From: Bolinopsis microptera | Lineage: Eukaryota; Ctenophora; Tentaculata; Lobata; Bolinopsidae | DNA length: 64,000 nucleotides | Assembly (NCBI RefSeq): GCF_026151205.1 | Contig: NC_087072.1 | Location: 3,739,375-3,803,374, forward strand | Reading direction: 5' to 3' | Part shown: in pieces, positions 23,604-39,923 of the stretch | Numbering within the stretch: the stretch's first letter is position 1 | Layout of the letters: the number at the start of each line of letters is the position of its first letter | Made by a program: the position numbers and the translations under genes | The notes under the pieces: model-generated | What the model was told of the DNA's origin: nothing | The model's input: the letters and a program-made list of their open reading frames with translations, nothing else | Database searches by the model: none

Positions 23604-23891
23604 CAGTGGCGTAACGTTGCCTGTTGGCGCCCCCCCCGCCGAAAAGGCGCCCCCCTGTTGGCGCCCCCTCCCCTTTTGGTGCCCCTCCCTAAAATTGAAC
23701 AAATTAGGTGATTTTAAAGGATACGCCGGTAAAATCTCTAAAAAAGTGTGTATCTAGAGCAAAACGCGCAGTTTTGCTAGTACTTTAGTTAAGTTTTCGA
23801 AACTGTCCCACATTTAAACGACGATTTGGCGCCCCCTAAGACGGCGCCCCCCTGCACAGCGAGGTCAGCGGGGCCCTTTGTTACGTCACTG
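23604..23891 (+). mobile_element. hAT-like MITE, copy without the nested insertion
   Basis: Same family as 10233-11133: left end CAGTGGCGTAACG, internal GGCGCCCCC-rich sequence, right end TTACGTCACTG (one change from the consensus). An alternative outer end CGTTACGCCACTG lies at 23906-23918. It lacks the 596 bp element and so gives the empty site. A C-run directly precedes it; no target duplication could be seen. Confidence 0.8.
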
Positions 23892-24463
23892 ACGCCAACA
23901 TGCAACGTTACGCCACTGTGCACGTAATAAGTTCATTATTTCATTCTATAGTCATTGTTTAGAAATTTAACCTAATTACAATTTTGTATAATTTTTGTGA
24001 CAATGTTAACATCAACTGCCTTTAATATAAAACCAGTCCAGATATCAAAAATGTTACAAAATTTTCTAAATTTCAAACATTGTGCTGCAACATCCTGAGT
24101 AATAACTGAAGAGAATATTGAGTGGTAAATATACAATATAGTGGACTGCTCCTTCATAAAATGTTTATATATATATTTAAAACCGTTCCAATATTTCGTG
24201 AATACCCTGTATATCGTCCTTGTATAGAGTTTTTAGCCTTTCAAACCAAAGTCGGATATGAATGATTACGACAATTCACCAAAAGTTCTATATAAAATAA
24301 TGTGACAAAATTAACGTTATTCCCCAATAAGTGTATTATTTACCATTTAAAACAACACATTTTAGAACCCAGTCTATGGACCAGTTTGCAATAGGTCTAC
24401 AGAACAGTCCATAAAATGTTTAACAAAATAGTACTGACCAAATAATTATGATTGACGCATATC
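23892..24463. other. Intergenic, no gene seen
   Basis: AT-rich. It ends in the CGCATATC target duplication (24456-24463). Confidence 0.4.
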
Positions 24464-24553
24464 TTACTGGACCGCGCTCAGCCTGTCATAACGCCTAATC
24501 TCTATTCATATTTGTTTATGAACATGATAGCCTGAGGTCCTATCCCCAGGTAA
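24464..24553 (-). mobile_element. TTAC-type mini-MITE, copy D, perfect 8 bp duplication
   Basis: 90 bp, TTACTGGACCGC to CCCCAGGTAA. It is flanked by perfect CGCATATC duplications (24456-24463, 24554-24561). It contains the family core in reverse (GCTCAGCCTGTCAT). Confidence 0.85.
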
Positions 24554-24859
24554 CGCATATCGTAACACACTTTGCAAAAAAATCGGTTAATCGGCAAGTC
24601 ATGTGATCAGTGATAGCGCTCGATTCGTAGAGTAAGAAATGTTCCATGTTTGTTCTGATGTCCGCATAACACAAAATGCAAATGTTGTTTATTTAAAAAA
24701 ATTTTTTCAAGCGTGTGACGTGGAAAAGATTTAAAGCATGACTGAACACTGAATAGTTTTAACAAGTCTGGTATTAAATGCATAATAATTTATTTTTTAC
24801 TGGGTAGCACTTGGGCAAGTTTTAACTTAACGGGTGATATTCGTAAAATATTTTTTTCA

Positions 24860-25780
24860 AATCGACAAGACCGTCGACGAGTTCAACTCAGCGCGCGTCT
24901 TGGTAGGTTATAAATGTACACGTTTTAACTTTTTATTTGGCAGTCAGTTGTCCAATCACAAATGCATGAATGTAAAAATGTGCGATGGATCGGAAGGAGT
25001 GTTGATTCACGATGTAAATCTTTCGCATCTCGCCGATCTGCAAAAGGTTGCGAGAAGCATTATTGGATGCGCGCGCGCGACCTAGTAGTGCATCGCGCTA
25101 CAAGAAGGAGTGCAAACAAAATTGTACAACTACGGTTATTTCATCGACACAATGCAAATAAAATGCAATATCAAACACGAAATGATAAAAGCTTTGCATT
25201 TAATTGACGATGTCAATTTATCTCAGCTCGGCGCTGTAGCGCATCTCGCCGATCTAGTAACAGTAACGGCACAGTAACGCATCGCGCTACAAGCTTTGCA
25301 TCGGGCCAATATTTCGAAAATAAAACAGCGCAAGCGCGCGCTACATCGTAACAAATTTGATAAAGTAAAATAAAGTATTGCGCTGCAAAAAATTTTGGAG
25401 GACTTCGCCGCTTCGACACGCCTCGTAACATAGCACTCTTGCTTTGCATCGAACGAGAACCACAGTCAAAAGCAATCTCTAAAATCCTAACCCGAATAAC
25501 AAAACAGTAAATCAATTTTTTGTAGCGCTATGCACTGCCGGGCCGCGCCGCGCATCTTCTCGCAACTAAGAGATCATCGGGATGCGAAGGATTGACATCG
25601 TGAATCAAATCAATTTTGTACGCAGTAAGACGATGCACTATTGGGCCATGTCGCGCATTGAAAAGGTTCATTGGTAGATCGTAGCAATATACTACTGGGC
25701 CGTTATATTACAATCAGCTCACCGCTGCGAAGGATTGACACCGACAATAAGACTAACTTTTAAAAATATATATTCTCATG
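24860..25780. repeat. GC-rich dispersed repeat complex
   Basis: Contains GACCGTCGACGAGTTCAACT (about 24868) matched at 60154, and a block of about 110 bp at 24985-25100 (TTCACGATGTAAATC, GCATCTCGCCGATCTGC, TTGCGAGAAGCATTATTGG, TAGTGCATCGCGCTACAAG) matched at 61077-61182. The same block is inverted at 25525-25610 and about 60420-60550. ORFs here are shadows of repeat sequence. Family unknown. Confidence 0.65.
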
Positions 25781-25911
25781 TTCACCTTCCCGACAGTTCG
25801 GCAGGTGAACTTTTTAACTTTATAATTCATTTAACCATGTGCCATGCTTTCGCGCCACACCCTTGCTCGGGAGGCAACCTAACTGGTTAGGCCTAACCAG
25901 TTAGGCCTAAC

Positions 25912-26008
25912 TTGATACATGTTTCGTATCCAAATATCAGAGATATTATTTTTCCGCCTTCGGCGGCGCGTGCTTCGCGCGCGAAAAGTGGCATGCAACG
26001 TATGTCAA
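25912..26008. mobile_element. Small hairpin MITE (TTGTATCACG family), 8 bp duplication
   Basis: 97 bp, TTGATACATG to AACGTATGTCAA, with an internal GC-rich hairpin pair (CCGCCTTCGGCGG and GCGTGCTTCGCGCGC). Perfect 8 bp duplications GGCCTAAC lie at 25904-25911 and 26009-26016. It is inserted in the GGCCTAA-rich repeat. Confidence 0.8.
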
Positions 26009-26215
26009 GGCCTAACGCAGAGTTAGGCCTAAATTAGACCTAAATTAGGCGCTAGGCCTAGCTAACTGCATCTTGGTGACAGTTACTGTTAGGCCTAACG
26101 CCTAATTTAGGCCTAATTTAGGCCTAATTTAGGCCTAATTTAGGCCTAATTTAGGCCTAACTCTGCGTTAGGTCTAACTGGTTATACCTAACTGCATCTT
26201 GGTGACAGTAAGAAA
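26009..26215. repeat. GGCCTAATTTA tandem and inverted repeats
   Basis: About five and a half copies of the 11 bp unit TAGGCCTAATT (about 26104-26165) lie between inverted copies of CCTAACGCAGAGTTAGG (about 26010 and 26155). A direct repeat, AACTGCATCTTGGTGACAGT, occurs at about 26063 and 26189. Confidence 0.85.
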
Positions 26216-26741
26216 CAAGTCGGCTCGTTCAAAGTTAGAATCGCAGGTTTGAAGTGCCGCGCAATCTGAGGTTAAACCACCATTAATCTTGCTGTGAGAA
26301 TCGAGCGCTACAATAAAGTTTGTTCTAAATTCACCTTACAAAAGTACATTCGACGGTTATCTATTGTCATATATCCTCGATGTGTTTGTCACCAAACCGA
26401 TATTTTGCGGACTTTCTGATCAAGGGGTTTATTGGGGGATGTTTTGTTGTGATGCTGTATCATTTCATGGTGGTCTATCGACCTTTAATTACATGTACAC
26501 AAAACCCCCTCCGGGCCGGTTGTAGGCTGTTGTTTGGTTATTTTCTAACTATCTAAATTCTTGTGATATCCATATGCATGCAATAACCTAGCTAACATTG
26601 TCATTTAAGCTGAGTGAACCAAACACTAGCGGCAATAATGTCTAACATGGTAATACTTTGCACGCAATTACGAAGGCAATGTCTCAAGTACTAATTTTAA
26701 TTAATTGACTTCGTGAAAGCTATCATAAATTACAGTCACAA
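26216..26741. other. Upstream region of the POP7 gene
   Basis: No ORF. It should contain the POP7 promoter. No single element can be picked with confidence. Confidence 0.4.
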
Positions 26742-27125
26742 ATGGCATCAGCAAAGTCAGCTAAAGTCAGGGTGAAGAAGAATGCCCCGGTCCATTCTCG
26801 TGGGATTAACGAACTCTATGTGGACACAACACAGCCCTTTAATCAACAGGTGGAGAGAGCATGGCGTATTTTAGATGAAGGGAAGCTTGACCATGTCTTA
26901 GTGCACGGAATTGGACCTGCTATACAACGTGTCATTAATTTGGCTCTGCAAATCAAATTACGAGGAAATGGAATGTTTGATGTCAGTGCAACAACTCACA
27001 CTGTGCATCTTCATGATGATTTGACTCCAATAAATGACGGAGAGAGTGGATTGGTTACTTCGCAGACTCGAAAGAATAGCTCAATATCAATTAAGATTTT
27101 TAGAACACTCAATGTTTCAAGCTGA
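26742..27125 (+). CDS. POP7: Ribonuclease P/MRP protein subunit p20 (RPP20/POP7)
   Basis: Single-exon gene of 127 residues. RPP20 is an Alba-fold protein that pairs with RPP25 and binds the P3 loop of RNase P and RNase MRP RNAs in the nucleus and nucleolus, for tRNA 5' maturation and rRNA processing. The Alba signature is clear: VLVHGIGPAIQRVINLALQ (about residues 51-69) resembles the human IHGLGLAINRAINIALQ segment. It is followed by VSATTHTVHLHDDL (about 82-95) and RKNSSISIKIFR (about 111-122), matching RIRNNSAIHIRVFR at the family's end. Length is close to the family norm (about 140). The start is the first in-frame ATG, in CACAAATGGC. It lies 406 bp upstream of the MAGUK gene on the same strand. 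Confidence 0.93.
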   Translation: MASAKSAKVRVKKNAPVHSRGINELYVDTTQPFNQQVERAWRILDEGKLDHVLVHGIGPAIQRVINLALQIKLRGNGMFDVSATTHTVHLHDDLTPINDGESGLVTSQTRKNSSISIKIFRTLNVSS

Positions 27126-27531
27126 TGTGATTGGAGACATTTCACAAAGAATTGCAGATGTAATGTTATCATATCAAGTGCCAGTGCGAGTGTTAATGAT
27201 TGTCTGAAATGTTGCTTTTTGGTTTAAAAAGCTGTTAAATTATTAGATTATTGGGTTGACTTCAATAATGAATTTCGTTTTTACTCCTTGTGAGATTCAT
27301 AATTTATTTGAATTTTAGTCATAGTGTGTCATGGAAATTGTATTCTAAGTTGTTATAATTATATTAAGTCACTTAATAGATCTTTCTAGACTACTTATTA
27401 TTCTTAACTTACGAGTTTAATTATCACCACAAAACCCATTTTGGTTTGTCGATTATCTTAGTTGGATTCTTATGTGTAGCCATCTCTATATCACGAACAA
27501 TATACTTTAAATACACAATAATAGTAGGGTG

Positions 27532-30500
27532 ATGACAGTTGCAGCTGAGGAGGATGGAGTTAGTGAGGATGGTTTGGACTATCTAGCATCACTCTTTCAA
27601 AATGCAGACTACAAACAAATTATGCAGGTTGGTGCTTAAATTTAACAAAAAGTAAAAAGGAGTTAATTGTTCTTTGAGTAGCATTATAGTCTGTTATAGC
27701 AACCAATGTTTGATTCCTTACAGCATATACTAACACGATAATCTCTTTCAGGTTCACTCAAAGATTCAAGAAGTGGAGAGGTTACATAACACATGTAAGG
27801 ATGCCAAATCTAAAAACAATAACCTACTAAACGAACTGAAGAATTTGAATTCTCCCTCTGGCAAGCAACTCTTCAATGTCTTGTCATCTGCCTCAATGCA
27901 TGTAAGCAAAACTTGATATTGAAACTTTAAAATCAATGTCTGCAAATGAATCAAACCGGGTTGTTATATGATCCAGTCAAAATCTAGTTGACAATTTGGA
28001 TTAGCGGAATCACACACTGCCTTACTAGGCCACTTAGTTCTATGTTGATTTTAAATATTTATCTGTATTAACTTTAAGCATGACAAAGTTATTTCTGAGT
28101 ATTTTGCAGCAAGGTGAGCCTGGCTATGTTAAGAATGGCTCGACAAGTATTGTTTCCTTGCATTTAACAGGAGGACGGGTAGTTGTAAATCTTATTTGTT
28201 GTATAACAATCATCTTGGACGAGTAAGTTATATTAATCAAATTCTTTGTACAAAAATAAAAATCAGATTATTTCAGGGATTGTTTACAGTTCATGATACG
28301 ATATCGAGGAAGGATTACGAACCAAAGTTGCCGGCAATAAGCCCCGACTCTGACAGTGATCTCGAGGACGAACCCCACATCAAACTTATCAGAATATACA
28401 AATCTAGACAGGTTGTTTTATAGTTGCAGAGTTGGACATTTGTTTTCTAATAAGGAGTCTGGGCAGGTCGCTCTATAGTTAAAAATCTAGACAAGGTGGT
28501 TTTCTAGTTACATATTTGAAGCTCTACTTTTACAAAACTAGTCTTGGGTGGTCTTTCTTGGGTGGCAGATAGTTTTGTAATATATTTTATGCTACATTTA
28601 GTTACTCGACCCTGACCTGGTAAAATCTATTTATTCAACGATTCCAGAGAAACTAGCACACCTCATACTAAACGCACTGAGATAATTAAATAGTTGTGGT
28701 TACAAACGTGTTCACAGAGTAACATATAGCTATATTTCAGGAACTAGGAGCTACATTAAAACGGGACGAACAGGGACACATCCTAGTCGGCAGGATAATG
28801 CACGGCAGTCCGGCTGATAAGAGTGGTTTGTTGCAGCCTGCTGACGAGGTAAAGGAGATTAATGGTGTAAACGTGATCGGGAGATCTCTGGACGATGTGG
28901 CTAAGATATTATCCAACACCGCTAACGGGTGTCTTAGTTTCAAGATAGTCCAGGGTAGAAACAATACCCTTCACAGGTGAGCAGGCAGGAGGATGTTCAA
29001 CTTCTTCTTCATTGGGTATAGAGATGAGTTGCACTTGGGGAGGCAGTTTAAACTTTGCCCAACATCAGAACGATTGGATACACCATGAATTTAAAAGATT
29101 TATGAACTTCTTATAATTATATTTCTGACCGCTATATAGTCAAACGATTAGATTTGATCGACCGAGCTCATTAGTTAATGCCGAATGACTGATGACATAT
29201 CACCGAATCACTTAGTGATTTGTAACGAGCTTTTGCCATAACAGCGTAAATCTAAACTGCAATTTTATGGGATTAAATTACAACCGGAGTATGCTGTGCA
29301 GGGTAGATGTCTCAGTATAGACAGACATATTATATATTCCTAAACATTACACCATCACACCGCCTAACAACCCCCTAACCCCCAGTAACGACTACGAATC
29401 TCACTTGAAAGCGAACTTTGAGTACAACCCCAGTATGGATAGAACATGTCCGTGTCCAGAAGCTGGACTCGCCTTCAAGCGAGGAGATATCCTGAAACTT
29501 ATTTCATCAGACGATAAGATGTGGTGGCAGGCTAGTCTTATCAACGATCCCGCCATGAGGTTCCCACATTTCAGTATTATGTTCATCTAATATATTAATG
29601 TATTTCTACTTTGTCTGATATGAAGACTCTTATTGTTACTTTATATCCTGGTCTATAAATAGTTGCCTAATAGCAATGGCTGACAGGATAATAGCTGCAC
29701 ATTGTAGAAACGTTGTCAAGGGATGTCTCCGGACTCCGGAGTAGTTTCAGTAGCTGGTTAAAGGAATAACACTAATGACAAACTGATAACTGATGCTGCA
29801 CTAATTACTAATTACTAATTACCAATTACTAATTACTGACTCTCGATTTACAGGACAGGTTTAGTACCCAGTAGAGAATACCAAGACAGACGAATATCTC
29901 AATCCGGGACGAGTGAAGACAGTTTATCTTCGTCACAGAGTAAAGACAGTTCAAAAAAGAAAGACAATAAATCTATGAGCTTCAGAAGAAAGAAGAAGGC
30001 GAAGAAGATGATGTTTTCCTCCGCTAAGTCGTTGGAAAAGGACGCAGAAACTATGCACTGTTACGAAGAGGTAATCATGTCATTAATTAATTTAAAGTTG
30101 TGGAGATGACCGAATTAATTATTTTTATTGAACCTGATTATTTTTATACAGGTGTCTCTATAACAGACTCACACTGAGAAATACTCCAACTGATTGGTGA
30201 GTGTAATTACGTTTGGTACCTGAAACTTCAAATACTGATAAGTCTTATCTGTCGTACCATCTCAGGTGTGTCTCCACTATCCGGACCCTGTCAGCCCGCG
30301 CCCTATTATAATGGTGGGTGCGCCAGGAGTTGGGTGCGACGAGTTGCGCCTGCGCCTTATCGGCAACAAGACAGCACAGTACGCATCTCCCATACCACAT
30401 ACTACCAGGTCTCCTAAACAACACGAGATAAATGGACGAGATCTCGTCTTTGTTACCAGACCAGAAATGGAACGTAAGTATTTACACTGCTGCCTTTGAC

Positions 30501-32800
30501 TGATACAAGCTCTTTAAGTCTTAAAATAGGAGCGCCGCTTTTGACATCAGCAAAGTGTCTTTGACCCTGCTCGTATAACAGAAATATGAACAAATATTAC
30601 GGTATGAATGTGGCTACACTATGTGCTGCACTCCATGGTTTCATGACTAAAAGTGTGCGTTGGTGAGCCACCGCCACACGATAGACAACTCATTACAGAC
30701 TGTATATAACGTATAATTAGAGCTCTCTAACTCTGCGGTATCATCTCTGTACATAATGTAAAATGTACAGTTATGTCGCAATGTATTGTGCGGTATATAA
30801 TGTTGTCAAATCATCTGGGTTTGTTGCCAGCGAACCGTAAACTTCTATGTCATCTAAACATTTATAGCGCAGATTATATAAGTTGTAGCTTGACCAGGCT
30901 ACTACACTAATTATAAATACTGTATCTGATATTACTGTTAGACTCTTTGTCAATCGCCGACTGGTTGTTAAGTACACCTTTCTTGAAGGGTTCAACTGGG
31001 GATTAATATGACTGCATAAATTAAATATTAATGATATCTCCATGTCGACTCTGAGTATGATATTTGGTCGTAATAATTTGTTGCGCTACAATTTGATGGA
31101 ATTATCATATCTTAGTTGTAGGTATAGTAGTATAGTTCCTGATCATCCGGGGGGGGGGGGGGGGGGGGGGATCATACAGTCAGTACCGTACGTGACGTTG
31201 GGGGGGGGGGGGGGGGTGGGTCATTATTTTCTTCCAAAACACAGTTAGTACATGGTACATTTCCCAGAAAAACAGTTAGTACATGGTACTTAGGGGGGTG
31301 TCCAACCCCTTCAATTTTGGAAATGGGTTTTTTGGGTTTTGGTGTTTTTGAGTTTTTTTTTGGGTTTTAAAAAAAAAATCCTGTTTTTGTAACTTTTTAA
31401 TTTTATCTAATTCGACTACATTGAAAACAAAACCCCTACTAAATAGCACTGGGTATAATTTGTCCATTTCCCAATGTTTAATGAGCTGTTTAAAGCAATT
31501 TATGGGTGGGTATCTTATTTTATATACCAAGACACAGTTAGTACTACGTCGACGTCACGTAAAGAACTTAGTACCTGATCTCTCCCCCCCCCCCCCCCCC
31601 CCCCCGGATCATCCAGTAGCAACATATGTAGCTGATCGTATTAGGGGGCTGGATCTAAACACAGCATGATGGATCTCTTTTGTCATTTCACCTGCACTAT
31701 ACTAAGCTATAGCAATATAATAAAGTGCAGCAGCTGGTTAGCTGGTATTTTTCCATCGTAATCTGCAGCCCTAGTATCTGATATATACCAACTCTGAATA
31801 CACAGACGTCATGTAACAATATGTGTAACACTGTGTGAAACAATATGTGTAACATTGTTTATATCGTCAGGAGGTATAAAAAGTAGGCAGTTTATAGAGC
31901 ACATGGAGTATAAAGGACATCTTTACGGAACCACATTTGAAGCGGTGGAAATGGTTCAGCAAGCTGGTAAATCCTGCATCCTGCACCTCCAACCTCCTTC
32001 TATCAAGAAACTGAGAGAGAGCAAGCTCAGACCGTATGTTATCTTAGTGAAGCCGCCCCCCTTCCAGCGGCTACAGGTTACACGGCGCGATCCTTCACTA
32101 CAGTTTAGACTGTCCGGGGTAAAGGAGTTCAAAGACGACGAACTTTCAGCGATGATACGAGTAAGTCTTTTTGTCACGCTATTACGTTCTATTAGGAGAT
32201 CAAGATGTATACTTTTATTGATGCACTTCTTCTCAATTTTGTGTATCAATCTAACTTAATTGTAATGATAGCCCACAGTAAGCTACATTCCAAATACATA
32301 GAATTCAATGGTCGTTAGTATGTCTGGCTTATTCTGGGTTACCATGATTTCTAAAAGTGTACGTGTTTTTTGAGGTGGTTTTGATACTAAGATACTGTTG
32401 TATATTATGACGCAGTGAAACTATCGGACTACGATGTATGGGTACTGAACTTGCCAGTTGCCACCCCATTGACTCTGTTACTTCGTTTCCTGTTAATATA
32501 AAACTCCGTTACAAATTGAACTGGGGTCTGGCAATACTACACCAGTACACCTTGGATCAATATAAATATAAAATATATAAAATAAAATACAAATATATCT
32601 GGTATTTTTGTAATTTCTACATTTTAACTTGTAAAGTATTTACTTTTAACCAGGTATCAGATGCAATAGAGAAACATTTTGCTAACCTGATAGACAGAGT
32701 TCTGGTAAATGACGAACTTCACGCAGCGTACAGAGACTTATTAGAAGTGATAGAAAATGTAAGGAACAAACCTCAGTGGATAGCTGCTTCATGGGGTTGA
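27532..32800 (+). CDS. Membrane-associated guanylate kinase, p55/MPP type (L27-PDZ-SH3-GK)
   Basis: Nine exons, all in phase: 27532-27627, 27752-27901, 28277-28411, 28741-28976, 29386-29559, 29854-30070, 30266-30473, 31871-32160, 32654-32800; 550 residues, normal for the family. Exons 1-3 give L27-like helices ending in LFTVHDTISRKDYEPKLP, the hallmark linker of MPP2/3/6/7. The PDZ (about residues 128-210) has GATLKRDEQGHILVGRIMHG. The SH3 (about 220-290) has EYNPSMDRTCPCPEAGLAF and MWWQA. A basic hook region (RRKKKAKKMMF) follows, then the guanylate-kinase domain (about 355-550) with VGAPGVGCDEL, YKGHLYGTTFEAV and the end PQWIAASWG. Such proteins scaffold polarity and junction complexes at the membrane and their kinase domain is normally inactive. 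The paralogue cannot be fixed by eye. A polyadenylation signal AATAAA lies at 33131-33136. Upstream non-coding exons are possible. Confidence 0.92.
31149..31605. repeat. Intronic element bounded by long G and C runs
   Basis: In the 1.4 kb GK-domain intron, GATCATCC followed by about 22 Gs (31141-31170) and a second run of about 15 Gs (31201-31216) face a run of about 23 Cs followed by GGATCATC (31583-31613). GTACGTGACGT near 31188 and GACGTCACGTAA near 31550 are also inverted. This looks like an inverted-repeat element with homopolymer ends, and the runs could form G-quadruplexes on opposite strands. Run lengths may be unreliable in assembly. Confidence 0.6.
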
Positions 32801-33651
32801 ACCCCAACAGTCAATATAGGGTCTTCACTGGCTCTTCAGATACTAATGGCGAAGTAGTTAAAAGAAGGAATGAGAGAGAGAGGCTGACAAGGCCATCAAA
32901 TCTAATATTCTGAGGGTTAATGAAGAAGAGGTTCCGGTGGTCAAAGAAACTGAGAAATTTTTGTATATTTTATAGAAAATTTATTATCATGATTATGTAT
33001 TAAGATTTTAGAGGTCGATTGAATTATTGAATGTTGAACTTTTAGAGTTGAACATGTCTATTCTAGTAGGGATAGTTTGTAAATGCATTGTTTTAAATCT
33101 TTTCTTGTTTGTAGATTGATAACATTCAACAATAAATAACATTTAACGATACCGCCTGCACGATACGTCTTGATATTGTCTATTTTTAGTGATTCTTTCA
33201 TAACTCCTAGTATTTAGTTTACATCTTTGAAATATGTTGATTAATCTATTTTTAGAGGTTTAATTCTATTGAAAAGAAAAGGAACGGCAGCACTAATTAT
33301 TGGCGCACTATAATCATGTAGGAATTTTTAAAATAGCATTTATACAAAATATATATATAGGATGATAGTTTATAACGTCAGATTTTCCGTCATGTTTTAC
33401 GTTTAACGAAAATTTATTTGTTTACAAACCTGTACAAAATCTTGCTTTTACTGCTTTTAACGTAGTCTCATCAGTATTTATTAAATCTTAGAATCTACCT
33501 ACTCTAAAAACTCTAAACCTAATTTCTAAAACTTTACGTTTGTTATGTTATGAACATTGTACGATGTAACAGTTTCTAACAGTTCCACCCCAGTGTGCAG
33601 GATGATGTAGGTTTAATACTAGGAGGGATGTTGTCTGCAGAATGAGGGACT
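32801..33651. other. MAGUK 3' region and LIN54-like 5' region
   Basis: AATAAA at 33131-33136 probably ends the MAGUK transcript. An acceptor-like TGTCTGCAG near 33640 suggests that the LIN54-like gene has an upstream non-coding exon. An in-frame TGA just before the ATG at 33652 rules out a coding extension. Otherwise AT-rich. Confidence 0.5.
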
Positions 33652-37800
<4,149 letters not shown>

Positions 37801-39443
37801 ATGTAAATACAATTAATTACGAAATATACATACAAGTTTTGATTGTTTGCCGTTTGGGGATAAATTTTTCAGTTTTATCAGTTTTCTTTTGTTCGTAGGT
37901 AGTTGATTTGGAGATTATTGTAAAGAATTAGTTTCTTAACCTTGTTAGCACTATTATACACACTTTCTAGGCGCATTAGTAGTTGATTTAAAGCTTATCA
38001 TAAAACGTTAGTTTCTAAACTTTCTTAAAATTATTATACCCACTTTCTTTATCGTCGGGAGCCATTTTGATTTTTGATGTGTATTTATAAATTAATTCGG
38101 AAATCAATCTCCCTCTCTTAAGTTTTTCACTAAAAAATCAAAAAGTTTACAGTTGACGAGTTACAGTTTTAATAGTTGAGGCAATTTTGGGATTTAATCT
38201 GTATTCGACTGAGTAGCATGGCACTATTTCGAAAATACATATTTTTATACCAGCTTTAAACCAAATTCTTTATGTATGTCGAAATGCAATTGATGCTGTT
38301 TTATAAGTTTTAATTTCGAACTTGAATTATTATGGTGATATATTATAAACTGTTTATAGTAGCAAATAGCTTTAGGCGATATAGGTCAAATACCATTATG
38401 TGTTATGTATTACTGTGATTACCGTTTATTTAGCTGAATTAATCATTTTCAGGCTTTGCTTTATACATACATACACTGGGTTTATATTTTTAAATGCCCG
38501 CCTTCCTTACAGTCCGTTAATTGCGGATTTCTCAGTTTGGCTGTAATCCAGCAACCTCAACCGAAAAGCGGCTCCGCGTGGGACATTTCCGCAACATTAC
38601 TTAACTACTAGCAGAATCAGTCTCAATTTCGAGGAGCCGCGCCGCAGATAGCAAATTATTGAAATTTAATGAAGTGCGCTGCCATCTATCTGCGTCTAGT
38701 CCTGCAATACCGATTATGCAGTAGTACACAGTTAGTAGTATCGGGAGACGGGAACTAAATGTATTTCTATTTTCTAATAGTATTCAGAGTCCTTGTTGAT
38801 CAACTGCTCATGTATATCTGACCTATATCAATTGGCATTTGGGCACCGAATGGTGGATGGATTGTTTTGCGTTGTCCGCTGGGACACAATAAAAGTGATC
38901 CATTTCTGCATTCTGAAGGTCCCGATACTCCTTTAAGCTTGGTACTAAGTGGTTGTTTAGTGTCTACACATTTAACGTAAGCCAAGTGAGAGGGTTTAGA
39001 AATCCTAATTCGGGAGCCAGGTTGATATATACAGTTTTGTATTATAGAAGGTGGGTTGTAAAAGGAGCTCTTTTCGGGATGGATAGGGTTGGTAGAGCTG
39101 AGTTGGCTATACCTATTGGGTCAGATTTACAGCAGTTAGGACCTCTAGAACAGGACAATAACCCAAATCAGCTAGGACGCATAGCTTGGATTTTTTAAAT
39201 ATGATGATTTAGGCGACTCGTAAGTTTATACCCGGTGGGATGTTTTAAGTGCTTTGCCTCTAACCAGGCGTAATAACAAATGCTTCAACATTGAACATGG
39301 ATTTGCCAGAAACTATAAATGATCATGGTCAATGCTAGTTCCGGGGCTGGGTTTTGTTCGGCTTCGCATGCACACCGTCACAGATGAAAGGTCAAACAGC
39401 TTATAATACGGTATGTTCCTGGTTCCACATGGAAGAGCTTTAA
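37801..39443. other. Intergenic, no gene recognised
   Basis: AT-rich 3' flank of the LIN54-like gene, then a region near 38550-38650 with GGCTCCGCG/CGCGGAGCC-type inverted pieces. An 81-codon plus ORF at 38953-39198 has no recognisable family. Confidence 0.35.
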
Positions 39444-39653
39444 GCTGAGATTGATAGATTAAATCAGGAGAAGAACAATGGACGAAAACGCCGCCTAACG
39501 TACGTCGACTACGCGCGCGACGTGCGGCCGGACGTGTTGCGCGAGTACCTCCAAGAAATAATATCCGCGTGCCCTGTAATCAGTGTTCGCAACGGAAGCA
39601 GAAATATTGCCCTAAAATTGTGGCCCAAATGTACCAAAATGAACACTACCTAA
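39444..39653 (+). other. Possible gene or transposon fragment with GC-rich codon use
   Basis: A stop-to-stop reading frame of 69 codons without an ATG start. It contains GRKRRLTYVDYARDVRPD and LREYLQEIISACP, whose composition and GC-rich codons (GCGCGCGACGTGCGGCCG) look coding and differ from the AT-rich surroundings. It is bounded by TAA on both sides. No family recognised; probably a remnant exon or transposon piece. Confidence 0.25.
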
Positions 39654-39923
39654 GGGCACAAGATGACTGTGGTCAGTCTTCTGAAATTGCGACCCACAGA
39701 TACATTTGTCTAAGTTTAAACTCATCCAATACAATAATGCCGCATCCTCGCTTTAGTTGATAAATAATTTGGACCAATTATTCATTCATCGCATTGTCCA
39801 TAACTTATGCGGGAAAAGTTGCCCCTCATGGCCTGGAGTAAGTTTACCGAAGATAATATCTGATCTAACTGTCTTGATAGAGACCTTATGCTTTTTGAAA
39901 GTGGTCAGTGATACATTTTGACT

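Noticed and set aside
28110-28195. Extra MAGUK exon after an AG at about 28110
   Set aside because: Joining 27901 directly to 28277 restores the conserved LFTVHDT segment in phase, so no exon is needed there.
31042-31248. ORF with a polyglycine stretch
   Set aside because: It is a translation of intronic G runs inside the MAGUK gene.
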